DNA of 64,000 nucleotides from Tausonia pullulans (GCA_951802195.1 OX637634.1:62001-126000); one strand, 5' to 3'; counted from the stretch's first letter, positions 1-12,294 are shown. The notes: generated from the letters alone by a model not told the origin. Translations and numbers: made by a program.

Positions 1-1527
1 GCCAACCCGTCCGACGTGGTAGAACGTATTGACGTACGCGAGTCCGCCACAGAGACCCTCGAGACAGATGAGCGCCAGCACGAGGTGGACGCCCAGGAGA
101 CCGTGGAGGGACTCGAGGACGAGGATGAGGAGGAGGCCGCCCTGGACGATAGTGGGCACGGAAAGGAGCCGCATCGGGAGGGGAGGGAGGCCGATGAGAT
201 GTGAGGAGCGAGAGAGGAAGACAAAGGTTTGGTAGACAAGCTCTGTGGGAGGACGTCAGGCCTTGAAGGGGGGGGAGAGGGGAAGAGCGAACACACGATA
301 GAGGGGGTAGTAGTCCCTTGGGGTCTTGACCAGACTCCGGAGAGGCCATGTCGTCGGAAGAGGGTAGAGCAGTGTTGGGGCAATGCCCTTAGAAAGACCG
401 GGGTGTCAGAGCGGACAAAGGCAGCAGGTTGAAGGCTGGAACTGACCTGATTGATCGCATACTCAAAGACGTAAACGGAGAAGAGCGGAAACATGAAAGT
501 CAGGACAAGAGGTCGAGCCAGTCTGGTAACCACCACAAGGTCAGTCGTGGGCAGCAAGTAAGAGGATGATGACTCGCGACTGACCGCCACTTTTCGCTCA
601 GGTCCAACTCGAAGAGCTTGCCGGGCACCTTTGGCCCATTGCCCTCATCGTCCTCCTCCTCCACATCCCTTCCGATAGGGACGGTCTTCTCCACCTTGGA
701 TCGCCCAGGGCGCAGGACCACAAGCAGCATAAACACCGAGATCACCGGCAGCACAATGGCGCTCCCCAGCCCTCGCTTGACACCCCATCCCTTGACGAGC
801 CACCAGAGTCCCGCACCAGCGATACCTGCTGCGCCCGTGCCGCATGCGAAGCCGCCGAGAGCGAGTGCGGGAGGATAGGCCGTTGAGAGTTGAAGATAGG
901 TGAGCTCGCCCAGGCCGGAGGAGAAGGATGCGAGGGAGATGCCGAGAAGGCGAGGGGAGAGGGTGTCGGAAGAGGCGATGACCTAATATGCCCACCTCGT
1001 CATCAATGGAAAAGCAAGAAACAAACCAGGAGCTATACGAACAATGATGCCGAAGAGGGTGAGCGCCGTAATTGAGAGAACGCGTCGTCGATACCGGACG
1101 CGCCCCTTGGAAATGTACGGCCAGCCGACCTTGGCGATGAGGGCCGGAAAGATGTTGAAGAACGCGATGACGCCCTTAGGGGTCGTTGTGGGCACGAGGT
1201 CGAGTGCAGCGCTCAGGATGATGACGTAGAGAACGTTGTTGATAAGGCCAAAGACAACGAAGCTCGAGACGACAGCGAGAGGGGACACTTCGAGTGAGGA
1301 CGAGGGCGACGAGGACACGCTTCGCTCTGTAGTAATCCGTGAGACTGTGTCAGCTCCGGCGCCGCATTCGACGGTCCTGCTCCCGTCCACGACGAACCTC
1401 TAGGAGGCTGCTCGCCCGACGCGAGGAGCTGCTCGCTCTCAAACACATTCTCGTCATCGTCGGCGTACTCCGGCTGTCGTCTGAGGTCGTCGTCTTCAGG
1501 TAGTGGTGGATTTGTGAGGTTGCTCAT
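1..1527 (-). CDS. BTN1: Battenin/CLN3 family vacuolar membrane protein (3' end beyond the window)
   Basis: CLN3/battenin proteins sit in the vacuolar/lysosomal membrane and affect vacuolar pH and basic amino acid balance. The start is the ATG at 1525-1527. Exon 1 (1398-1527) gives an acidic, Ser/Pro-rich cytosolic leader. A 53-nt intron (1345-1397) leads to exon 2 (1043-1344) with the hallmark FGLINNVLYVIILSAA, then TPKGVIAFFNIFPALIAKVG. A 60-nt intron (983-1042, same GTTCGT donor as intron 1) leads to an exon with SFSSGLGELTYLQLST and further membrane segments. Next comes a charged loop (KVEKTVPIGRDVEEEDDEG) and then ESLHGLLG and NTFYHVG, typical of the family C-terminus, running off at base 1. 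The order of motifs matches full-length battenins, so only the last few residues should be missing. It is divergent with the glucosidase gene, with 235 bp between the two starts. Confidence 0.93.
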
Positions 1528-1762
1528 TGGGATATCCAATCGCATGCCCGCGCAAGAAGCGGCGAGAACAGCAGCCTTGACGGTGTGGGGTGGCAGGCGA
1601 GGCGAGAGGAGGTTGGGTGGGTGGTGGTGGATAGAAGCGAAGTGGGCCAAGAGAAGAGGACAGAGGCGGCGGTCCTAAGAAAGAGGGACACCGCCCGCAC
1701 CTCCTCTTGACCCTGACGACGATCATCTCCCACCCCCTCCTTCCTCCCTCTCTCCCCTTGCC

Positions 1763-4700
1763 ATGGACCACTTGCTGACCCTCTCCACCAGGGGCCGCCA
1801 CTTTGTTGACCCCGAGGGCCGCGTCGTCTGGCTTCGCGGCGCCAATGTTGGCGCCGCCTCCAAACTCCCAAAGTCAGCCCTCACCCGGCTCGCACGCGCC
1901 TGCTCTTGTTGCCTCTTGGTGGGCCTTAAGTGAGAGACGACCTAACCGCCATTCTGGATCCCCATAGCCACGATAAGGGCTGGCTCCCACTTGACCGCCA
2001 CCGCGAGGTCAATTACATCGACCGTCCCTTCCCGTTGAGCGAGGCGAGGGACCACCTGCTCCGGCTCGAGAGCTGGGGCTTCACCTTCCGTTTGCCCGTT
2101 TCCCTGGGCCACTGTGTATTTATGATTTCTCTGACCTCATCCCTTGCCGACAGTTCGCATCACTGTCACCTGGGAGGCCCTTGAGCACGCTGGACCGTCC
2201 GTGCTCTTTCCATCGCTTCCGAAGCGCGATGCGTCTGTACTGACTGAAACGACGCGTTGCGATGACAGGGGCGTCTACGACGAGGACTATCTCACCTACC
2301 TCCACTCCCTCCTTAAGCTCCTTCCTCAGTATGGCCTCCGCGCTTTCGTCTGCATTCACCAGGGTGCGTGGTCACCGTCACCCATCACCTCTTTTTAGAG
2401 CTCGCCACTCACTACTCGTCCCCTTAGATGTCTGGTCTCGGCTCTCCGGCGGCTCCGGCGCCCCAGGCTGGACGCTCGAAGCCGTCGGCTTCGACCTCTC
2501 CGATGATGGTCGAGCGTTTGACGAAGCCGGCGCGGCGTACCTCGGGGGAGTCCGCGAGGGAGGGGAGACGCTCGACGAGAGGGGTCGATGGCCGACTGGG
2601 TATCAGAAGCTCGTTTGTGCGACGATGAAGTGGGTGCCTAGTCTCAGTCTCGCATCCCGTTCCTTGAGGACGCAGTGCTGACTGTGCGACGCCTCTGCAG
2701 CACCTGCTTCTGGGCCGGCGACGAACTCGCCTCGAAGATCCGAATCATGCGACCTTCTCCATTGGACCCATCCAAGATGGAAGAAGTCGGCGTGCAGACG
2801 TTCCTCCAGGACGCGTTCCTTGCCGCGTTTACGAGGCTCGTGGACAAGGTCGGAGGACTTCCTGGTGTCCTTGGGTTTGAGGTAAGAGGGTGGTATTTTT
2901 GAACCAAGCACGCACATTCACTCACTCCTGGTCTCAGCTTCTCAACGAGCCTCACCCAGGCTACGTCTCCCTCTCCTCGCTCCACAGTTTCAATTACAAT
3001 ACGGACCTCCACCTTGGACCTACCCCGTCTGCCCTCGAATCTTTCGCGCTGGGCGCCGGCCACGCGCAGGACGTCGCGCTGTACGAGCGAAGCTGGCCGT
3101 TCCCGACGCTCAAGCGCGGAACAGTCCGGCTTAACAAGAACGGTAGAAGGGTCTGGAGGGAGGATGGGCCGACGAAGGGGAAATGTCTGTGGGAGATGAT
3201 GGGCGTTTGGGGTTGGGACAAGGAAAAGAAGAGGGCCGTGGCGCTGAGAGAGAAGTATTTCTCTCACAAAGAAGAAGCGGACGAAGAGGTGGGTCGCTCG
3301 TCTCTCCTCTTGGAATGGAAGAATGGATGGCTGACCCAGTCCTCTGCAGATCGATTTCTACACCGACTGCTACTTCCCCTTCGTACGTATCTCTCCTCAC
3401 CGTGACCACCCGCTACTCCTCGTCTAACACGTTACCCATCTCCTTGTACTAGGTCAAGCGCTGGACCGACATCCTCGAGAAAAGGCTTTCCAAGGAAAAG
3501 TTCCTCTTCGTCGAGGCTGTGCCGAATGAAACGATCCCCTCTTGGCCTCAAGAGCTGCGGTCACATAAGCTCCTGCTCGCACCCCACTGGTTCGTCTCCT
3601 TCTGGACTCGTATGCTTCTTCCTTGACTGATCTAACTGGATGCACAGGTACGATCTCAATGCGCTCTTCTCAAAGGGCTTCGGGTGGATGACCGTCAACG
3701 TCCAAGGTCTCGCCAAGGTGCGCATCCGACGTCCCCTCCTTATACTCCCGACTTTACGTTGACTTCGTCCGCAGGGCAAGTTCCTCCCTCTCTGCCTCTA
3801 CTTTGGCGAGCGCGGGGTTCACAAGAACTACGAGCTCCAGCTGCGCAATGTTCTCGCAGGCGGGTACGCGGCGCTGGGCGAACGACCACAAATCATGGGC
3901 GAGTTAGGGATCCCGATGGACCTCAAGTGAGTCCCTGGCTCTCTCGCTCAAGATAACACTGAGAGTGATCACTGATAATGAGGGGATGAGGAAGTGGGAA
4001 GAGCGCGTTTGAAACGGGCGACTTCAAATGGCAGAGACGGATGATGGGCGCGCTCATTGCTGGGCTCGAGAGCAACCTCGTCGGGTTCACTCTCTGGAAG
4101 TGAGTGCTGCGCTCTTCGCCCTGTTTCTTCTCACTGACAGTGGAACCCTAGCTACAACGGCTTCAACTCGGACGAGCACGGTGACGTCTGGAACGGCGAA
4201 AACTTCTCGTGGTTCTCCCAAGCTCGGGCCGTCGCTGAACGAGCTGCGAGCCCTGAAATCAAGATTGGAGATATTGAGGGCGGATATTGGGATTTCGGCG
4301 CTCGACTGCTGGATGTCATCGTCCGACCCTTCCCTATGGCGCTTGCGGGCATCCCCATCTCCTCGACCTACCATCCCACGACGCACACCTACACCCTCAT
4401 TTACGCTATCCCACCGTCCTCCACTCATCCATTCGCCTCCACCTCTCGTACGACGGAAATCTTCCTACCCGCGAGGATCTACGGTCGGAAGTTTGCGCCT
4501 TCGGAGATCGTGCTCGACTGCTCAGAGGGTTCGTTCAGATGGGATCGGGAGAATCAGCGTTTGTACCATGAGGGATTGCCCCCTGCCACTGGAGGTGAGG
4601 GGAAGGACGATGAGGAAGGACCGTGGAGGAAGTGCTCCATCGAGATCAGCATTCGCGGCATGAAGGAGCGCGAAGTCTGGCGGAATCGTAAGTGGGCTGC

Positions 4701-4818
4701 GGTGGTTGTGACTGTCGTTGGCGGAATGCTGTTTGTGAGTGCGGAGGCGAGGGCCTGGGTCGTTTGGGTGTGGGCTTGGGTGTATTGGCTTGTGGAGCAG
4801 CTGCAATTGATGATGTAG
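1763..4818 (+). CDS. GH5 (subfamily 12-like) steryl-beta-glucosidase / glucosylceramidase, EGCrP type, with C-terminal membrane anchor
   Basis: Fungal EGCrP enzymes hydrolyse beta-glucosides of ergosterol or ceramide. The start MDHLLTLSTRGRHFVDPEGR is followed by the family motif LRGANVGAASKLPK. Later exons carry RLPVTWEALEHAGP, GVYDEDYLTYLHSLLKLLPQ, the acid/base Glu in LLNEPHPGYVSL (about 2940) and the nucleophile Glu in QIMGELGIPMDL (about 3890). The long insert with WDKEKKR and the C-terminal beta region (TYHPTTHTYTLIY; RKFAPSEIVLDC) also match the family. About a dozen short introns interrupt it. The last 50 residues hold a hydrophobic stretch (WAAVVVTVVGGMLFV) followed by a Trp/Val-rich segment, suggesting a tail membrane anchor. 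Both catalytic Glu are present, so it should be active. Whether the substrate is sterol glucoside or glucosylceramide cannot be told from sequence alone. Confidence 0.92.
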
Positions 4819-5835
4819 AGCGGCACGTAGACCTAGATTGCATGACGGTTTGTCTCTCGCTCGCGCAATGTTCGTGAGGCCTCTCTTCAAAGGGGAGAGA
4901 AAGCCAACGCTAGAGTAGTCCAGAGCAAGGGTCAGAAAATCTCACTGGGGGGCTAACTCTAAATGGCCAGGATCACTCCGAGCAAAGCGAGATTGACATG
5001 GGCTTTCTCTCAGTGTGCCTGGCAGACAGGCAAGTCGTTCCTGTCTAGACTAGCGCTTGTCGCGTGGCAGGTGACGTAACGGAGCGGGATCCGAGAGAGA
5101 TGCATAATTGGCGCAGAGCAGAGAGATCTCAGACTAGGACAAGGGAGCGAGGCGCCCATCCAGTCCTGCGGGCTCGGAATCATAAGGCGAGAAAAAGAGA
5201 GAAGGGAACCTGAACCTAAAGGCGTCGGATAGTGGGTTGATTTCTGTCTGTCTCTCTTTTCTCTCTCTTCCTCTCATCGAAAGATGTGAAAGAAGACGTG
5301 TAGGCCTGGATTCAATGACGTCGGTGTCGCTGCTTCGGAAGCAGCTAGCATAACACACCACTTTGCGATCGACAGGCAGACGTCGCCCGCAACGCCGGCC
5401 CTTCCGTGCGCACGCATAGCTGGCTCTTGACATCTTGCCTGCTCATTACGCCTCCGATATTTGAATGAGAGTGAACGTCAGCAGGGCGCCACACTCTCTT
5501 GCTCGCCATCCTCTTTCCTTGATCGCCCCGATCCTCTCTCTCGTCTCGGGAAGCGAACGCTTCTCTATCCATCTTCCTTCCATCGCTCATTCGCTTTTGA
5601 ATCGCTCTTGCTCTTTAGCGCATATACACCCATTGCGCTTGCTTCGCACTCCTCCTACTCAACCTCAACTCGTCACAATCCTGCGATCGGACCTTTTATA
5701 ACCCCCCCCCCCCCACACACACACTTTCCGGAGCCAGCTGCCACTTCGACCCGATCCCGTCTTTGCCCTCCCTCCTCGCCTTTTCTCTCGCTTCTTCTCT
5801 CCAATCCAAACCTTGCGTTCGACACTTGACTCGCC
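4819..5835. other. Intergenic, upstream of the aquaporin gene
   Basis: No coding signal is recognised here. It contains pyrimidine-rich stretches (5230-5275 and 5480-5830) typical of fungal promoters and leaders, a run of 13 C at 5702-5714 followed by a short CA repeat, and then the aquaporin start. Confidence 0.6.
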
Positions 5836-7588
5836 ATGAACAACCGGCCCTTCTCTGAGCGCTACTCCGAGACAAGCACGCTCCCTGCACCAGTCACGGC
5901 ACCTGTGCGTAATCATCTGTGCCCTGCGTCGCTGTTTCCTGCCCTTCGCTCATGCAGACCCTACGCCCGTATCTTCCCTCAAAGAACGAGAAGAATCCTA
6001 GAGTCCAGAAGCATACCACCCGCCATGCTCGCAAGAAGGTCAATCAGCCTGCGCCGCTTGACGAGAGTGATGGGACCGGCGACTGATTTCCTCCCGTATT
6101 CTTTGCCCGTTGGCACGTGCAGGCTCCTTGGCAGCGGTTCATCAATAAGATGGGTACGTCATACCCAGGGCTATGTCTCAGAAATTCTTGGGTTTGGCTG
6201 ATCTTGGCATGATCGATCGTTGTCAGGCGTCGATGTCCCCGGATCCAAGGCTGCGCAGGTCAAGAACGAGGTCGTCGCTGCTGTGCGTCATTTTACCCAT
6301 GTTTCTCTGATTTATCCTTCAGACTGACAGTTCCAAGTTGATACGATCAGATCGGAGAGTTTGGTGAGTGAACCTCCGAGCCCAGAGCGGGCTCAATACA
6401 AGGCTGATGCGCCGAGTCATTTAGTTGGAACCACCCTCTTCCTTTTCTTCGCCTTGTGAGTTGAGCTATTCATCATAGCCTAATATGCAGTAGATCCTGA
6501 CAGGAGTCGACCCTTCCAGCGGAGGCACCAACGTGGCCAATATCCGAGCGCCCGAGGATGCCACCGCCATAAACTCCACTGTCGGTGAGTTGTTCTCCAG
6601 CCAGCCAACTAGCGAACCCATCGGTCGGGGGGACTTCAGCTGACGCCCAGTTCCATCTCTCCCATGATCCCTCACAGCTCCTCTTCATCGCTCTCTCCTT
6701 TGGTTTCAGTCTGGTGGTCTGCGTTTGGGTCTTCTTCCGGTGTGTGACCTTGTCAAATCTGCTGTGCGCTGAATAAGGCTGACGAGAAGTGTCTTCAAAG
6801 TGTCTCCGGAGGTCTTTTTGTGAGACACTTGTGACCTTGCAACAGCTCGTCTCTGCCGCTGACCCTGTCGCACATCAGAACCCTGCCGTCTCGTTTGCCC
6901 TCGCCCTCGTCGGTGCGTGGCGCGTGCTGGCTCGCTTCAATCAACACTAGAACTCAGGCTAATATACCCTTCTTCCTCCAGGCGTCATTACATGGAAGCG
7001 AATGGTCACCCTCGTCTTCTCCCAGATCCTTGGCGGCATTGCTGCCTCGGCCCTCCTCCTCGGCCTTCTCCCTGGGGAGCTCCAGGTCCGAACGACGCTC
7101 AACCCTAGTATCTCGATTGTTCGAGGTCTTTTCCTCGAGATGTTCCTTACGGCAATGCTCGTCATAACGATCCTCATGCTCGCGGCCGAAAAGGTACGTG
7201 AAGCTGTTTGCGCATCCTCCTGGCCTCGGCTGATACATTCCGGATCTTCCATCATCAGCACAAGGCCACCTTCCTCGCCCCCATTGGCATCGGGCTCGCA
7301 CTTTTCATCGCCGAGCTCGTCAGTTCTTCTGTTAAAACTTAAATCCGACCTTCTACCAGAGACTAACCCCCCTGCTTTTCTCACAGGCGGGCGTCTACTA
7401 CACTGGCGGCTCGCTCAATCCCGTGCGCCCCGGTGCATCAAGTGCGCAGCATCCTTCCTGCTGACCGCGCGCCTCAACCCCCTCAGGCCCGCTCCTTTGG
7501 ACCCGGTGTCGTACTCGGCAAATTCAACGGCTACCACTGGGTCAGTCCGCTCTCTCTTGCCATTATGTTCGACGTTGCTGATGCCGCT

Positions 7589-7643
<55 letters not shown>

Positions 7644-8241
7644 TTCAGATCTACTGGCTCGGCCCCATCCTCGGGGCGACCATCGCCGCTGGCTTCTACC
7701 GTTTCCTCAAGTTGACCGAGGTCCGTCTTCCCTTTCTTTCCTAGCTCAAGGATCATCCATCTGACTTCACAAACCAGTACGAGGAGGTCAACCCGGACCA
7801 AGACAGCGACGGCGACGAAGAGGGTGACGGCCAAGGTGACGGCCACGGTGACGGCCATGGCCGCAGCCACGGCCACGGCGAGGCCTCCACTCAATTCGGC
7901 ACTGCTCCTACTCTCCTCGCCGTCGCTGTCCCGGAGCATGGCACGCCGGTAGTGATGACGCCCGCCATGGTCAACGAGCTCGTCCACAGGCAGGAGACAG
8001 GCGAAGGTAGTACATCGCCTCGCCCCTCGGGTGAGTCAGCTAAGGTTTCAGGACTGGGGGATTGTACCCAGACGCTTGACACCCTCCTCTTTCAGCAGGC
8101 ATGACGAGCATCGCCTCTGCTTCGACGACCCCGGCCGCCACGCCAGGATACGGCCAGGGGCAGCAACCGCAGCTGTCCAGCCACCTCCAGAAGGAAGGTG
8201 GCATGCTCCCCATGAGCACCTCCCTCGGACCCAAGGTCTAA
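5836..8241 (+). CDS. Aquaporin (MIP family water channel) with His/Gly/Asp-rich C-terminal tail
   Basis: Membrane water channel of the orthodox fungal aquaporin type. The start is MNNRPFSERYSETSTL, followed by a basic cytosolic leader. TM1 reads EFVGTTLFLFFAL and is split over a 13-nt microexon (6351-6363) and a 31-nt exon. The first pore motif is VSGGLFNPAVSFALALVG, broken by an intron before the NPA. The second is GGSLNPARSFGPGVVLGKFN, also broken by an intron. TM6 is IYWLGPILGATIAAGFYRF. An NPA and NPARSFGP pair with this spacing argues for a water channel rather than a glycerol facilitator. After TM6 the tail has repeated Gly-Asp and Gly-His pairs (about 7800-7880) and ends in TSLGPKV. 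The intron before TM6 carries a (CT)24 microsatellite next to its 3' splice site. Between 6455 and 6503 the frame does not close by one base with GT-AG splicing, so a small error or unusual splice is possible there. Confidence 0.93.
7593..7641 (+). repeat. (CT)n microsatellite forming the polypyrimidine tract of an aquaporin intron
   Basis: About 24 uninterrupted CT units lie between a likely branch site (GCTGAT, about 7577) and the acceptor CCTTTCAG before the exon that begins ATCTACTGG. The repeat therefore occupies the normal place of the polypyrimidine tract. Confidence 0.95.
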
Positions 8242-8304
8242 CAGGGGACTCTCTCGCGACCTATAAAGATCAAAATGCCCCGTCGGCTTGATCTCGCTGG
8301 CGCC

Positions 8305-8305
8305 T

Positions 8306-8340
<35 letters not shown>

Positions 8341-8371
8341 TTCTCATTGTCTCTCCCTCTCTCTCTCTCTC
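8305..8371 (+). repeat. CT-rich simple repeat in the aquaporin 3' region
   Basis: Imperfect (TC)n with a few interruptions, starting about 65 bases after the aquaporin stop codon. It is probably in the 3' UTR. Confidence 0.9.
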
Positions 8372-9831
8372 GTCTGAATTGTAATCTATCAGTGCTCCTC
8401 CTTCCTACTTCTCTGTTTCCTCATTGCCATACCGCACGCATCTATCTCGTTCGTCACCGTAGCGCGTTTGCGCTACCCCACTACTGAGCTCACCAGCAGG
8501 TCGATCTCTGTCCCACAGCGTCTCGGGTTGTCCCCTCTTGTTCGGTCCAGTAACCTTGGTCAATTTATGCATTCCAAGACGTCTCCTCTTTTGCCATCGA
8601 CTCTCCGGCTTCCCCGCGAAGAGAGAACGCGCCGGTCGAAATTCCCTCCCCCCCCTCCCCTCCCCTTCCCCCCTGCAAGCATTGCGCCAGATGTGGTGCT
8701 AGACGACAGCGGACGGACACCACGCTCATCCGTCCGGCTGGCATGTCGAGCCGAGGGGGCCCATTTTCATCGACCCGGTTTAGCGCGCCGCCCTCAGCGA
8801 CCCACCGGGATGGGGGAGGGGGAGAAGGAGATGGAAGACGGACGGACGTCCGTGGCGCGGAGGTTCGTTCATGAAGAGGAGAGAGACCGAGAGACCTCCC
8901 CGTAGACCGACCGTCTCGGGCCCTCTCGCTTCTCCGATAATGCCCAGATGGCTCGCTCGCCCCCTTGTCTGTCTGAGAGCCATGTTTTCTGGAGCCCTTC
9001 ATCCTCGGCAGTGCCGTTGTACTGGGTCAGTCAGAGAGGACGCCCCCGGCGTCGCAGCCGAGGCGGACATGATGCCCAAAGAGGGTTTTAGCAACGACGC
9101 ACGCTCGCTTGGTGTGACGAACCGGTTCAGATGCCTGGCTGTCTAGCGAAGAGATGGGAGGGGACCCTGGGGGTTAGGTGAGGGGGGAAGGGGGGGATTC
9201 AGGTCAGGTTAGGTTGGAGAAAGGGTAGGAGGATGTTGGATGATGAGGCAGGCGAGTCGTGGCAGTTTGCAGGATCGAAGAAAGAGGACTTGTTCATTTG
9301 AGATGAATTCTCATTGGGGCGATTTCCCGCTCAACCTGGACTCCTGGATAGTCGAGGGTCTTCCAGTACGAGAATGTGATCGTCGCCGCTCGCTGCTGCC
9401 CCAGCGTCGTTCGTCCTGAGTCCGACTTCTCATCAGCGGCGACGAGCCCCACTCCAGTTCCTCCGTCAGGTGTTGCATGCGTTTGTTCATTTGTATCTGA
9501 TTAAGGAGGTTAGATTTGCCACAAGGGCGGGAACAATCACAGAAAAGGCAACGGAAGAACAGAGGGAGAAAGAAAGGAGATAGGATGGATACACGAGAAG
9601 GAAAGGTAGAACAAAGGGAGGAGGGCGGGATCGTCCGGAAAAGTTCAATTTGGGTAGGAGATTGAGCTAGGGATAGAAAGAGGAGGTTGGGGGCATGGGT
9701 AGTGGGCCAGAGAATGGGGAGGAGGGGGGGGGGGGGGGTAGTGCAATAAAAGAAGGGGTGCAGGAGAGCTAATTAGTCCGTTCATTTGCTAGGAAACAAG
9801 GAGGGAGAAATAGGAATGGGTCTGTCCACTC
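8372..9831. other. Convergent intergenic region between aquaporin and GH72 genes
   Basis: No gene is recognised. The region holds C-rich runs near 8645-8670, several short open frames without homology or splice support, a G-rich stretch at 9150-9240, and a run of 15 G at 9724-9738. That run lies just downstream of the GH72 stop and reads as poly-C on the GH72 sense strand. Confidence 0.55.
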
Positions 9832-12294
9832 TCAGACGAGAGCGACCGCCCCACCAACGACAGCAGCAACAGCAGCGACGAACGGCCCCACTGACAACGA
9901 CGACCACCTTCCCATCGCCCCGCTCGCCGGCGTACTCGACCCGGTCGGTCCGTTCGCCCCACTCTGCGTCTTAGTCGCCGTCGACTGTCCTCCTCCAGCG
10001 ACAGCATTGCTCGCCATGGTCGTGGGAGTGAAAACCCCGCTCGCAGGCTCCTGAGCCAAGCACGAGCTCGCGGCATTGCTCGCATCCTCCGCGTTCTTCG
10101 GGACGTTCGAGTTGATTGTCGCGTTGCCGCCGAAATCGCACGACTGGTCGTTGAACCGGGTGGAGACGTAGTAGGCCGAGAAGACGTAGGACGCCTTAAC
10201 GTCGGGAGAGCAGTAAGAAACCGCGCCGTAGGTGCCCGTAGAGCCCGAGGCGCCGATGGCGTCGCACGACTGGCCGCTAATCTGGCCAAGGAGGGAGCAG
10301 CCGTAACTGGGGGGGGGGGGGGAGGAAGGGTGGTGCAAGCATCGTCAGTCTCAGTAAAAGGAGACAGAGGTCAGGGCAACTACGCACTCGATCAACGACC
10401 CAATGATGACAGGCGAGTTGGCCGCCCGTTCGGTCCGCGTGCACGCAAACGCCGACTTCTCGAGGCAATCGCAGATAACCTTATTGGGTGTCGGCGGGAG
10501 CGTCGTCGACGCGTTAAAGTCCGCCGTCTTTGGCGGGCAGGCCGGGGGAGCGGCATTGGAGACCGACTTCTGGGCGGGCGTCTGGGCGAGAGTGACGTTG
10601 GCGAGGACGGCGGCGAGGTTGTTGTAGTCCGTCGTCAAATTGACGGTGCTGTTGTTATCACCAGAAAGAGTGATGAGGCCGTAGTCGTCGTTGGTGGGGA
10701 AGTAGGAGACTAGGTGATACGAGTCAGTTCAGGCACAGCAACAAAGGCGAGAGTGGCACCTACAGGCGATGCCGCCCGACCACGTGTCCGTCACCGGCTG
10801 GGAGAAGAGCACGGGGACCTCGCTCCAGAGTCTCGGCGAGACCTTGTTGCAACCGTACTCGGAGAAGTAGGCCGGGATCGTCAGGTTGGCGTAATCGGCG
10901 GTTGTCCCCTGCCACCCCGAGGAGAGGTATGTCTGCTGGCCGCACCACTCGTAGTTGTTGAGGCCGTAGAGGTCGATTGAGGTGTCATCCGAGCCGCAGG
11001 AGAGGTACGTCGCGAGAGCGTTACGGGTGGCGACCGGCATGTCCGTCGAGGTGTAGGAGACAAGCGCCGTGGAGCTGATCGACTTAAGGAACGCCTTGGT
11101 GTCCCTCGCAGCGGCCTTGATGAACGGAGCGGCATTCGTGTTTGCAGGAAGCGTTACCACTTCGTTGCCAACACCATAGGCAAGGACCTGAAGGAAGGAG
11201 GGACACCAGGGGACGATGGAGGGAAGAAGAAGATCTCAGTGAGGTGGTGTCGGTCGCCCTCTGGCGCGGCATGGCTACGCACGCCTCTCGGGCAGCCCAC
11301 GCCATCATCTCTTCGAGACTTACGTTGTCGTACTTGTTGAATGCCTGGATCGTTGTCGTGTAGAGGTCGAGGAGGTTCGTCTGCCAGGCCGGAGTCGCGC
11401 GGTTGATGGATCCATTCAAGGGGAGACCGAGATCAATCATGGTGTAGATCCCGGCGTCTGGAGTGACGGAGAGTGAGTGGGTCAGGTCGGGACTCATCGC
11501 TCCAGCTCGCTCAATCACGCACCAGAGAACGTCTTCATGCAGACATCGTGGTTGAGCGAGGCGTTGACCGAATACACGCGGACGACGTTGACGCCAAGCT
11601 GCTGGAGGTAGGGAAGGTCCCTCGCGCAGGCGTCGGCTTGGGCGAGCGGGTCGACGTACGTCGAGGGCTCGGGGAAGCCGCCCTGAAGGTCGTTCGATCC
11701 AGCGAGAAAAGAGAGCGTCAGTGCCGAGCAACAACAAGGGGGGGAGTACAGCCACAGAAAATGCGCCGAGGATGGCTTGGGAGGGCCAACAGGATTGGCC
11801 CACGCGCACGCTCTCGGAACTCCGCGAGGGCAAGAACAAGCGAGAGAACCGGAGAAAGAAGGAAAGGATGAGACGACGAGAGAGGAACTCACGTTAGCGG
11901 CGTTGGCCTCGTCGTTGTCAGCAAGAACACCAGCCTCCTGGTAGGCGATTCCCTGGATAGAAGAAGAAAAAAAGAAAGAAAGACGAGGGAGCAGAGGAAG
12001 GGGAAGCACGTGAGCATGCTTGAGGGGAGAGGCCCGGGCTTGTTTGCCCCCGATGGAGTGTGGGACGGGAGTGACGACAGACCTTGATGAGGAAGCGGGT
12101 GCCGTCAGGGTTGTAGAGATATCTGGTGGGCCCGGGGGGCGTCAGGACGTGTGGATGACCGATGTGGAGCGCCGGGGACAGAGGAAGCGATGCAGGTTGG
12201 GAGACCAGCCACAGACGGACCTGCCAGTACGGGTGATGGCCGGAAGCGCCCGGACGGCCGAAACGGCGAGCACAAAGGCAGCAGCAAACTTCAT
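9832..12294 (-). CDS. GPI-anchored 1,3-beta-glucanosyltransferase (GH72 with CBM43/X8 domain), Gas/Gel family
   Basis: Cell-wall enzyme that cuts and rejoins beta-1,3-glucan chains at the plasma membrane. The start at 12294 gives a signal peptide MKFAAAFVLAVSAVRALP. Exons follow with FLIKGIAYQEAGVLADNDEA, QQLGVNVVRVYSVNASLNHD, MIDLGLPLNGSINRATPAW, the acid/base Glu in YGVGNEVVT and the nucleophile Glu in YFSEYGCN, all in GH72 order. A Cys-rich CBM43/X8 domain is next (VICDCLEKSAFACT; YGCSLLG; SCDAIGASG; SYCSPDVKASYVFS; SCDFGGNATIN). A Ser/Thr/Ala/Gly-rich stretch and a hydrophobic C-terminus (GPFVAAVAAVVGGAVALV) without a charged tail indicate GPI anchoring. Introns are short. The one before YGCSLLG has 14 C directly against its AG. 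Confidence 0.95.
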
